A stretch of DNA of 64,000 nt, taken from assembly GCA_016125265.1 (NCBI GenBank), contig WGMC01000022.1, positions 1 to 64,000 on the forward strand, written 5' to 3'. The position numbers were made by a program, and so were the translations under genes. Position 1 is the first letter of the stretch. Each line of letters begins with the position of its first letter. The DNA is from Planctomycetaceae bacterium. Lineage in GTDB: Bacteria > Planctomycetota > UBA1135 > GCA-002686595. A model generated the notes under the pieces. It saw only the letters and a list, made by a program, of their open reading frames with translations, was not told where the DNA came from and did no database searches. Of the stretch, positions 1-6,667 are shown piece by piece.

Positions 1-10
1 GCGCCCTTGG

Positions 11-554
11 CGCGTCGAAGCGCCAGCTCTGCACTTGGCAAGCGACAATGCCGCGCACTTGTTGCGCTGTCTCACCGACGCAGGGCCGTCGGAAGGGGCC
101 AACGCCGCGCTCGATCGTCGGGCCGTCGGAAGGGGCCAACGCCGCGCTCGATCGTCGGGCCGCCGGAAGGGGGCAACGCCGCGCTCGGTCGTCGGGCCGT
201 CCGAAGGGGGCAACGCTCCGTTCGATCGTAGCCTGGGGCAACGCCCCAGGTTGGTGGGGAATGCCGGCCCGAGCTGAAGGCCCGGCCCATGCCGTTGGCT
301 CGCGCCGTTGGCGCGTCGAAGCGCCAGCTCTGCACTTGGCAAGCGACAATGCCGCGCACTTGTTGCGCTGTCTCACCGACGCAGGGCCGTCGGAAGGGGG
401 CAACGCCCCGCTCGATCGTCGGGCCGCCGGAAGGGGGCAACGCGGCGCTCGATCGTCGGGCCGTCCGAGAGGGGCAACGCCCCGTCCGATCGTAGCCTGG
501 GGCAACGCCCCAGGTATTGGGGTGGAACCGGCCCGGGCTGAAGGCCCGGCCCAT
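11..554. repeat. Tandem duplication of a block made of 37-bp units
   Basis: Two near-identical blocks lie at 11-290 and 312-554, offset by 301 bp at the left end and 264 bp at the right end. The difference is exactly 37 bp, and the inside of each block is built of 37-bp units (GGGCCGTCGG-AAGGGG-CAACGCC-GCGCTCGATCGTC type). The second block therefore lacks one unit. Each block ends in a GC-rich palindromic stretch (CCTGGGGCAACGCCCCAGG, then CTGAAGGCCCGGCCC). Open frames through it exist on both strands only because the unit is GC-rich and not a multiple that creates stops; none looks like a protein. No other gene is seen in 1-596. Confidence 0.85.
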
Positions 555-596
555 CGCTTTCGCGAGTAGCTTCGGCTCGACGTGGCGACGTCGGAC

Positions 597-1301
597 TTAA
601 CGTCGTGCGGCGACGTAGACGACTCGCTCGGGGGGCTCCGATGGCGGGGGGCCCGGCGGCGGCCAGTCGCCCGTCCAGTCCCAACCCGGATAGGGGTTGG
701 GCGCGCGCTGCCAACTGCCGTCGGCGGTGCGGAACTCGATCTCCTCGCGGTCGCCTTCGTCCCAGCGGTCGCCCCAGGGCTTCACCTCCGCAGTGGCGCC
801 GTGAGCCTCCAACATCGATTGCAGGCGAAGACCGGCATAACCGCGTGCTGCGATCAGAGCCACGTTGTCCGCTTGGGTGGCGTCGGCGCCGGCTGCGAGC
901 AGAATCTCCGTCACCTGCTGCGCGTTCATGCTGGCGGCGTACGAAAGTGCCGTTTCGCCGTTTTCGGTCACCGCATCCACAGGCGCCCCGGCACGCAACA
1001 GGATCTCGACGAGTTCGGGGCGATCGAAGCACGCAGCTTCCATGAGCATGGTGAAGCCCTCGCTGTCGACCGGTCGCCGACAATCCAGACCGGCTCTCAC
1101 TAGGGCGGACAACAGGGCCGGATCCGCCCACTTGAGCTGCCACTGCAGCCACCCGCTCCGGTGCGCTCCCTTCAGCTCGGGGTAGCGCCGCAAACAGCGC
1201 ACGAGCCGCCTCCGGTCACCCCTCCGCAGGGCTCGCTGGGCGCGTCGGATCGGTTTGCAGGGCATCCGCGCAGTTTGGGCCCAGGTGGCAATAACCCGCA
1301 A
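597..1301 (-). CDS. Ankyrin-repeat protein
   Basis: A 234-residue protein with ankyrin-type repeats: roughly residues 80-112 (MLMEAACFDRPELVEILLRA), 113-145 (ALSYAASMNAQQVTEILLAA) and a weaker third repeat to about 170, each with the helix-turn-helix and the GA-x-x-x-A turn. Ankyrin repeats bind partner proteins; the partner here is unknown. The N-terminal 40 residues are basic and the C-terminal 60 are rich in Trp and Pro (GWDWTGDWPPPGPPPSEPP), unlike an ankyrin repeat. There is no signal peptide, so it is probably cytoplasmic. The start is not certain: a Met at residue 14 is a possible alternative. It diverges from the ArsR gene, with 81 bp between. Confidence 0.75.
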   Translation of the reverse strand: MRVIATWAQTARMPCKPIRRAQRALRRGDRRRLVRCLRRYPELKGAHRSGWLQWQLKWADPALLSALVRAGLDCRRPVDSEGFTMLMEAACFDRPELVEILLRAGAPVDAVTENGETALSYAASMNAQQVTEILLAAGADATQADNVALIAARGYAGLRLQSMLEAHGATAEVKPWGDRWDEGDREEIEFRTADGSWQRAPNPYPGWDWTGDWPPPGPPPSEPPERVVYVAARR

Positions 1302-1334
1302 GGGGAGCGCGCCAGCGGCCCTCGGCAGAATTAT

Positions 1335-1390
1335 TCAACCAAGCGGTTGACAGACTCCCGCGGCCTCCCTATCCTCAACCACATGGTTGA
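1335..1390 (+). promoter_or_regulatory. Two identical ArsR-type operator palindromes
   Basis: The palindrome TCAACC-N4-GGTTGA occurs at 1335-1350 and again at 1375-1390. The two copies are exactly 40 bp apart, about four helical turns, so a dimer on each would face the same side of the DNA. The first covers the upstream edge of the -35 element and the second covers the -10 element and the start codon of the ArsR gene. Such palindromes are usual autoregulatory operators for ArsR genes paired with SRPBCC genes (established for the family); the assignment here is by position. Confidence 0.75.
1347..1375 (+). promoter_or_regulatory. Sigma-70-like promoter of the ArsR-SRPBCC operon, probably leaderless
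   Basis: A perfect -35 TTGACA (1347-1352) is followed after 17 bp by TATCCT (1370-1375). The expected transcription start is 6-8 bases further on, at about 1382, while the ATG is at 1383. There is no room for a Shine-Dalgarno sequence, so the mRNA is predicted to be leaderless. Both promoter elements overlap the operator palindromes. Confidence 0.7.
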
Positions 1391-1766
1391 AGATGCCGTC
1401 CTCGACGCGACCTTCCAGGCCCTGTCCCACCCGACCCGGCGCGCCATGTTGCGCGCCCTCGCGGCGGGGGAGCGGTCGGTGGGGGAGCTCGCCCAACCCT
1501 TCGACGTGTCGCTGGCTGCCGCCTCCAAACACCTGAAAGTCCTGGAGCGCGCTGGCCTGATCGAACGCCGCATCCACGGACGTGTGCACACCTGCCGCAT
1601 GAATCCCCATCCGCTCGGCGCGGTCTCGGACTGCGCCGAGGGACTGAAAGCCGTCTTCGAGGCCAACTTCGGCCGCCTGGACGCCCTGCTCGACGACCTC
1701 AAGAGCCTCGAACGGGCCGCTCTTCCCTTCACCCAACCCAACCCTCCGAAACGCAAAAAGCGATGA
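1383..1766 (+). CDS. ArsR-family winged-helix transcriptional repressor
   Basis: A 127-residue winged-helix protein. Residues about 8-85 carry the ArsR pattern (ALSHPTRRAMLRAL, then SVGELAQPFDVSLAAASKHL as the recognition helix, then LERAGLIERR and the wing). It has no ELCVC-type metal site, so it is not an arsenic or metal sensor; it belongs to the group that accompanies SRPBCC/AHSA1 genes. The open frame runs upstream to 1161, but ATG 1383 is chosen because the family begins just before this point and the promoter sits directly in front. It overlaps the next gene by ATGA (1763-1766) and probably represses its own operon through the palindromes at 1335-1390. Confidence 0.9.
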   Translation: MVEDAVLDATFQALSHPTRRAMLRALAAGERSVGELAQPFDVSLAAASKHLKVLERAGLIERRIHGRVHTCRMNPHPLGAVSDCAEGLKAVFEANFGRLDALLDDLKSLERAALPFTQPNPPKRKKR

Positions 1767-2260
1767 ACCACACCGACAGCCTGCGCATCGTGCCCTCGGG
1801 CGAACGCGCCCTCGTGATCGAACGCACCTTCGACGCGCCCGCGGCGCTCGTCTGGCGCGCCATGACGGAAGCCCACCTGCTGCGCCGTTGGATGAGCGGC
1901 CCGCCCGGCTGGTCCATGGCGGAGTGCGAGAACAACCTGACCGTAGGCGGCACCTTCCGCCACGTGTGGACCGGCCCGGACGGCGCGAATATGGCGATGT
2001 CCGGCGAGTACCGCGAGGTCGACGCCCCGCGCCGCGTGGTGCGCACCGAGCGCTTCGAGTTCGGCTGCGAGAACCAGTCGGGCGAACAGCTCGGCACGCT
2101 GGAACTGCGCGAACTGCCCGGCAATCGCAGCGCGGTGCACATCCACGTGCTCTATCCCTCCGCCGAGGCACGCGACGGCGCGCTCGGGTCCGGCATGGAA
2201 CAGGGCATGGCAGCGGGTTACCAACAGCTCGACGCATTGCTTGGCGAAGGCCAGCTCTAG
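1763..2260 (+). CDS. SRPBCC (AHSA1-like) domain protein
   Basis: A 165-residue protein of the START/Bet v 1-like SRPBCC superfamily, AHSA1 branch. The N-terminal LVIERTFDAPAALVWRAMTE and the following HLLRRWMSGPPGW are the usual family signature, and the C-terminal helix (GMEQGMAAGYQQLDALL) closes the hydrophobic pocket. Members bind a small hydrophobic ligand or act as stress proteins; the ligand is unknown. The ATGA overlap with the ArsR gene implies translational coupling and co-repression. It looks full-length. Confidence 0.9.
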   Translation: MNHTDSLRIVPSGERALVIERTFDAPAALVWRAMTEAHLLRRWMSGPPGWSMAECENNLTVGGTFRHVWTGPDGANMAMSGEYREVDAPRRVVRTERFEFGCENQSGEQLGTLELRELPGNRSAVHIHVLYPSAEARDGALGSGMEQGMAAGYQQLDALLGEGQL

Positions 2261-2290
2261 GCCCTCGCCCCAACCGCGTGCCGCGCGGCC

Positions 2291-2827
2291 CTACCGGTGA
2301 CCGGGCGGGTTCCCGCCCGCGACCCGTTCGGTCGCCGTCAGACGCGCGTCGGCGAGCACCGCTTCCAACTCGCCGCGCAGCCTCTCCATCTGGTCGGCAC
2401 TTCGCTGCTGTCCGAAGTGCGCGGTGAGGAACACAAGCCCGAGTACGAAGAGCGCACCGATGGCGACCCAAACCGCCGAAGGTGGGGAGCCCATGGTCCA
2501 CTGGGCGGCCGCGAACACGGCACCGAAGAAGACCAGGCACGCCATCGCCAGATAGGCGATCCAAACCGTGGTCCAGATTTCTTGCCGCGGAGCAAAGCGC
2601 CCGAGGAGCAGCGACGTGCTTCCCCGCTCGAGCACGTAGAACGAAAGGTGCGGCGACCAGAGACGATGTTCTTCGCTCGGCAAGTGCAACTCGCCGTACT
2701 CGCCGAACACCAGGAAGCGCTCGGTCCTGGGTCGCGCCGCGTGCACACGCTGCAGGGCCTCCATGGCCTGCTCGCGAGTCTGATCCAGCGGGATCTCGAA
2801 CGTAGGGCGGAGTTGCAACCGGACCAT
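2291..2827 (-). CDS. Two-helix membrane protein downstream of sigma factor
   Basis: A 178-residue protein using ATG 2827; the frame is open further upstream into the sigma gene, but that part has the composition of a shadow frame. Residues 1-95 are a soluble region (LRPTFEIPLDQTREQAMEAL...), followed by two membrane helices (IAYLAMACLVFFGAVFAAAQW and SAVWVAIGALFVLGLVFLTA) and a short charged C-terminal helix. It starts 46 bp after the stop of the ECF sigma gene and is probably its co-transcribed membrane partner, perhaps a regulator. No family was recognised. It is not a typical zinc-binding anti-sigma factor, as that module appears to be fused to the sigma protein instead. Confidence 0.65.
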   Translation of the reverse strand: MVRLQLRPTFEIPLDQTREQAMEALQRVHAARPRTERFLVFGEYGELHLPSEEHRLWSPHLSFYVLERGSTSLLLGRFAPRQEIWTTVWIAYLAMACLVFFGAVFAAAQWTMGSPPSAVWVAIGALFVLGLVFLTAHFGQQRSADQMERLRGELEAVLADARLTATERVAGGNPPGHR

Positions 2828-2873
2828 CGGCGGCTCGTCGGGACCGACGCGGAGAATCCCGCGTCCGCACAAT

Positions 2874-3710
2874 CTAGCCACCGCTGGCGCGTTCCGCGGC
2901 GAGCACTGCACCCAATCGCCGCCGCAGTTCCGCCGGCGGTCCCTGGGCCGCGAGTTCCGCGCAGCTTCGCTGTACCAGATCCATGGTGCCGAAGAGCTCG
3001 GCGCAGAACTGGCAGACGAGACCCTCGGGGAAGGCGTAGGGCACGCCGCGGTCGAGCGCCTCCTGCTTGGCATCCAATAGATCCAGGCACATCCGCTCGT
3101 CGAAACGCGGCGGGGGCACCGGGCGGCGCGGCAGGGCCTCCTCGACTTGTTTGCGCACCCGCAGCCGGGCCCGATGCAGGCGCGTCTTCACGGTGTTCTC
3201 CGCGAGGCCGAGCACCTGGGCCACCTCCTGCACCGAAAGCTCGGCGATTTCCTTCAGTACGAACGGCACGCGGAAATCGTCGGGGAGGGCCACGATCGCG
3301 GCCTCCATTCGCTCCCGCGCTTCGTGCCGCACCGCTTGCGCGTACGGGGAGCCGTCGTCCGGGGCTGGCGCGCAACCCAGTTGGTCCTCACCAAACGGCA
3401 AGAGCTGCTCCAAGGACTCGACGTGCTCGGGTTCGCCGACCCGCCGACGGTGCATCCGCTGGCACGTGCGCCACGCGATGGCATAGAGCCACGTGGAGGG
3501 TTTCGAGCGCCCATCGAAACCGCGCCAGTCGCGCCACGCTTGCAGGAAGACCTCCTGCACCAGGTCGAGGGCCTCCTCGCGGTCGCCGCAGAACCGCAGG
3601 GCCAACTGGTGCAACTTGCCACCCTCGCGCTCCAAGAGGTACGGGACCGCGGTCTCCCGCGGTTCGGTGGCCAAGGGCGGTGCGGGCTCGTTCTGTGCGT
3701 CGGTTTCCAT
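2874..3710 (-). CDS. ECF sigma factor with fused C-terminal ZAS-like Cys module
   Basis: A 278-residue RNA polymerase sigma factor of the ECF type. Region 2 is at about residues 30-90 (EEALDLVQEVFLQAWRDW, then STWLYAIAWRTCQRMHRRR) and region 4 at about 132-190 (ALPDDFRVPFVLKEIAELSV, LGLAENTVKTRLHRARLRVR). After a proline linker, residues 203-278 carry C208, C233-x-x-C236 and C250 in a layout like the zinc-binding anti-sigma (ZAS/zf-HC2) domain, although the usual His four residues before the CxxC is a Glu. The tail ends in the typical PPAELRRRL helix. The fusion suggests built-in control of sigma activity (inference). The membrane protein gene follows 46 bp downstream. Confidence 0.9.
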   Translation of the reverse strand: METDAQNEPAPPLATEPRETAVPYLLEREGGKLHQLALRFCGDREEALDLVQEVFLQAWRDWRGFDGRSKPSTWLYAIAWRTCQRMHRRRVGEPEHVESLEQLLPFGEDQLGCAPAPDDGSPYAQAVRHEARERMEAAIVALPDDFRVPFVLKEIAELSVQEVAQVLGLAENTVKTRLHRARLRVRKQVEEALPRRPVPPPRFDERMCLDLLDAKQEALDRGVPYAFPEGLVCQFCAELFGTMDLVQRSCAELAAQGPPAELRRRLGAVLAAERASGG

Positions 3711-3771
3711 CGTCCCAGGCGGTCAGGCACGGGGCCCAATCGCCTGGGACAGGGTAACGACGGGGCGCTCG

Positions 3772-4344
3772 TCACGTGGCCGCGCCGGTTCCGCGGGCCC
3801 GGCCCGGGAGCAGGGCGAGCAACGCGATGCCGACGCCCACCAGACCGACCACCCAGCCCAGGGTGCTGCCCCCCAGCTCGCCGGGCAGAGTGACCTTGCC
3901 CAGCGCGCCCACTTGGAGCAGGTTCTGCGCGAACCACGGGTCGAGCTCCGCGTAGACCGCCGCGCCGGCCAACATCCCGAGCAAGCCGGTCCACGCGTCC
4001 CGCGATCCGGCTCCGGCGGCCACGACGCCGGTGCCGGGACAGTACCCGAGCACCGCCATGCCGACGCCGAGGGTCGCACCACCGAGGGCATTGGCCGCGA
4101 GCTGGGCCCCCTTGATCGCAATGCCGTCGATCCAGCCCAGTTGGATCATGCCGTGGACGCCGACACTTCCCACGACGATGGCGGTGAGCATGACGCGCAG
4201 CATCGTGTGGTCGCGCAGCAGCAGTTGTCCGACGATCGTGTCGAACCGCGACACGTTGCCGCGCTCCAACAGGAAGCCGAAGACGAGGCCGGTGAGGGCG
4301 CCTAGGAGAACCGCATTCGGGTCGGAAACGAGTTGTTCGAACAT
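3772..4344 (-). CDS. YeeE/YedE-family sulfur transporter subunit (C-terminal half)
   Basis: A 190-residue membrane protein of the YeeE/YedE (Sulf_transp) family, which in the studied TsuA takes up thiosulfate. Helices include NAVLLGALTGLVFGFLLERG, TMLRVMLTAIVVGSVGVHG and TLGWVVGLVGVGIALLALLP. The GMAVLGYCPGTGVVAAGAGS segment carries the conserved cysteine of the pore region. The full transporter has about eight to ten helices, and this gene provides roughly half of it; the partner is the gene just upstream (42 bp gap). The two halves presumably assemble. The substrate could be thiosulfate or another reduced sulfur species. Confidence 0.85.
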   Translation of the reverse strand: MFEQLVSDPNAVLLGALTGLVFGFLLERGNVSRFDTIVGQLLLRDHTMLRVMLTAIVVGSVGVHGMIQLGWIDGIAIKGAQLAANALGGATLGVGMAVLGYCPGTGVVAAGAGSRDAWTGLLGMLAGAAVYAELDPWFAQNLLQVGALGKVTLPGELGGSTLGWVVGLVGVGIALLALLPGRARGTGAAT

Positions 4345-4386
4345 GGTGGATTGCCTGGAAGTGTTCTTGGTAGGGGAACGCGACGA

Positions 4387-4920
4387 TCAAGCGCGGCCGC
4401 GCGCATACAACAAACGCGCAGCAACCACGCCGCCGGCGAAGATCGCGGCCAGGGTCACCCACGACGAGAGGGCGAGCTGCATGGTGCCGGAGATGCCGTG
4501 TCCCGAGGTGCATCCGCCCGCCAGACGCGCGCCCCACATCACGAGCGCTCCCCCGAGGAACGCAAACACGTGGCGACGCACGCGCGACTCTCCAAGACTC
4601 TCCTTCCAGAGCGCGGGCAATTCGGGTCCGCGGCGACTGCGCGCGAGCCACGCGGAAAGGAAACCTCCGACCGCCAAGAACAAGACGAGAGCGAACTGCC
4701 AGTCGATCAGCCCCGAGCCCTTGGTGTGGGACGCCAGGTAGGCGTTGTTCGACACGTGCTCGGGCGACACCAACCCCTCGGCTGCACCGACGGCGCGCAC
4801 GAAGGTGGTCGAAACACCGAGCTGCTTGTCCATGGCCAAGAACGTGACGCAGGACAGAAGGCCGATGCCGAGCCCGACCAGATAGGGGGACCAGCGCGGC
4901 CGGCGGAGAAAGTGGGTCAT
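4387..4920 (-). CDS. YeeE/YedE-family sulfur transporter subunit (N-terminal half)
   Basis: A 177-residue membrane protein, the second half of a split YeeE/YedE transporter. It begins with the helix YLVGLGIGLLSCVTFLAMDK and contains the family signature ARLAGGCTSGHGISGTMQLA, whose cysteine is thought to handle sulfur transfer in TsuA-like proteins. Other helices are FALVLFLAVGGFLSAWLA and WVTLAAIFAGGVVAARLLYA. It lies 42 bp upstream of the other half on the same strand and is probably the first gene of a two-gene operon. The 284 bp between this start and the gene at 5205 hold no other recognisable gene. Confidence 0.85.
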   Translation of the reverse strand: MTHFLRRPRWSPYLVGLGIGLLSCVTFLAMDKQLGVSTTFVRAVGAAEGLVSPEHVSNNAYLASHTKGSGLIDWQFALVLFLAVGGFLSAWLARSRRGPELPALWKESLGESRVRRHVFAFLGGALVMWGARLAGGCTSGHGISGTMQLALSSWVTLAAIFAGGVVAARLLYARGRA

Positions 4921-5204
4921 GTTGGGTACCTCCGGGGGGGCGAGTGGGCTCCCCTCCCTGTCTTAGGGACCCGCCGCGCGCGGGGGTTCCCGCGATTTTC
5001 GACAAGACGACGGCACCCGGGTGGCCGGCTTGGAACGCGGCTCTTGACCGCTTCCGGTGGGGTGGGAGTGTCTGTGCCCCCCCGGCGAGACGGGCGATGC
5101 GGCCGGTCCGAGGGCCGCAACAACTCGTTGACACCCCCCGCGGAAAGGCCAGCTAGTTTCCAAAGAACGGCCTCCTTCCTTCCCGACCCCTTGCCTCGCT
5201 TCCT

Positions 5205-6473
5205 ATGAACGGACGTACTCGACGCTCGTACCGGTCGGCCCTGCTGGGCCTCGCCGCCACTCCCCTGCTCGCCCTTTCCGCGACCGCCCAGGTCGTGCCG
5301 TACGGATCCGGAGTCAACCCGCCGGGCAGTCTCGTGGTGCTGGGCGGAAGTCCGGCGGTGGGGGAGAACTTCACCGTCGGGGTCTCGAACCCGACGAGCG
5401 CATCCGCGGCCCCGGGTCTGGCCTTCTTGAGCATCGCATCCGCGCCGGACCTCGCGTTTCCCGCGGGCACGGTGCTGGCGGGTTTTGGTCTCGCCGCGCC
5501 CGGTGCACCTGGGGAGCTCTTGCTCAGTTTGTCTGCGCCCAATCCCCTTGTGACCCTAGGTCCCGTGGTGTGGAACGGCGGCGCGAATCCGCCTGCGAAC
5601 TTCGCGCTCTCTGTGCCGCTGCTGCCCTCGTTGGCCGGCGTGACCTTATACCTGCAAGGGTCGCTGCTCGATCTTGCTGGGATCCCGAGCCTCGGCGTCA
5701 CCAACGGATTGGCAGTCACCTTGTCGGAGCCCGACTTTCCGGGTCTCGCGCTGATCCAGCCGGGTTCGTTTGTGATGGGGTCCGATGCACCCAACTTCGT
5801 GTCGCCCTACTACAACGACCCGAACTCGCAGCCCGTGCATCCGGTCACGATCACCCGCCCGTACTGGATGGGCCGGTTCGAGGTCACGCAGGGCCAGTAC
5901 GAGGCGCTCATGGGCGACAATCCCTCGTACTTGGTCGGCGCGAATCGGCCCGTCGAAAGTGTGACGTGGTTCGAGGCCGTCGCCTATTGCGACGCCCTGA
6001 ACGCACAACAAACGGCGCTCGGAAAGGTGCCCCCGGGTTACGTCTACCGCTTGCCCACGGAGGCGGAGTGGGAGTATGCCTGCCGCGCGGGATCGACAAC
6101 CGAGTTCCACTATGGCGGCGCGCTCGTGTGCAGCGATGCGAAGTTCTTCAGCAGCTACCACGCGGGCGGCGAGTGCGGCACCGTGAGCACCGGCACGGCG
6201 ACGGTCGGCAGCTACGCGCCCAACGCCTGGGGGCTCTACGACATGCACGGCAACGTGTGGGAGTGGTGCATGGACAAGATGGGGCCCTACTCGGCCGCTG
6301 CCCAGATCGACCCCTTCGCGAACGGCGCGGGTTCGTCCCGTGTGCTGCGCGGCGGAGGGTGGTACGACGTCTCCAGCGACTGCCGTTCGGCAAAACGCTT
6401 TCCGAGCAATCCGCTCATCACGGGTTTCCTCGACGGGTTCCGCGTCGTGCTCGGGCCCGTGCTCGCGCCCTGA
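5205..6473 (+). CDS. Secreted SUMF1-domain protein with N-terminal TNGL module
   Basis: A 422-residue exported protein. Residues 1-29 form a Sec signal peptide (LLGLAATPLLALSATAQ). Residues about 31-182 are a beta-rich module running from YGSGVNPPGSL to LGVTNGLAVTL. Residues about 187-420 are an SUMF1/FGE-sulfatase domain (LIQPGSFVMGS, MGRFEVTQGQYEALMGDNPS, YRLPTEAEWEYACRAG, AWGLYDMHGNVWEWC, RGGGWYDVSSDCRSAKR). Of the Cys pair used by true formylglycine-generating enzymes, only the second position has Cys (SSDCRSA), so enzymatic sulfatase activation is unlikely and a binding role is more plausible. It is a close paralogue of the gene at 8994. Confidence 0.9.
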   Translation: MNGRTRRSYRSALLGLAATPLLALSATAQVVPYGSGVNPPGSLVVLGGSPAVGENFTVGVSNPTSASAAPGLAFLSIASAPDLAFPAGTVLAGFGLAAPGAPGELLLSLSAPNPLVTLGPVVWNGGANPPANFALSVPLLPSLAGVTLYLQGSLLDLAGIPSLGVTNGLAVTLSEPDFPGLALIQPGSFVMGSDAPNFVSPYYNDPNSQPVHPVTITRPYWMGRFEVTQGQYEALMGDNPSYLVGANRPVESVTWFEAVAYCDALNAQQTALGKVPPGYVYRLPTEAEWEYACRAGSTTEFHYGGALVCSDAKFFSSYHAGGECGTVSTGTATVGSYAPNAWGLYDMHGNVWEWCMDKMGPYSAAAQIDPFANGAGSSRVLRGGGWYDVSSDCRSAKRFPSNPLITGFLDGFRVVLGPVLAP

Positions 6474-6667
6474 TCTTGGCGCTTTGGGCCGACGCCCGAG
6501 TGGCGTCGGCTGTGTCGGAAGGTCCCGGCGGCCGCGGCCCCCATGCCAGTGGATTCGACCCCCTCGGGCGTGACCATCGGGAAATGGGACTTTCCTTCGA
6601 GCTACCGCGGCGCCGCGTCCGAACCTTGCCGCGGAGGGTTCCCTTGCAAACATCCGCTGCCGCAACC

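Noticed and set aside
7..569. Long open frames on both strands through the repeats
   Set aside because: They arise from a GC-rich 37-bp unit without stops; the peptides are repeats of RSSGRRKGA type without domain, start signal or conservation.
5570..6667. N-terminal extension of the M48 protease across the SUMF1 gene
   Set aside because: The region has a normal SUMF1 gene in another frame, and the extension is Arg-rich shadow sequence.
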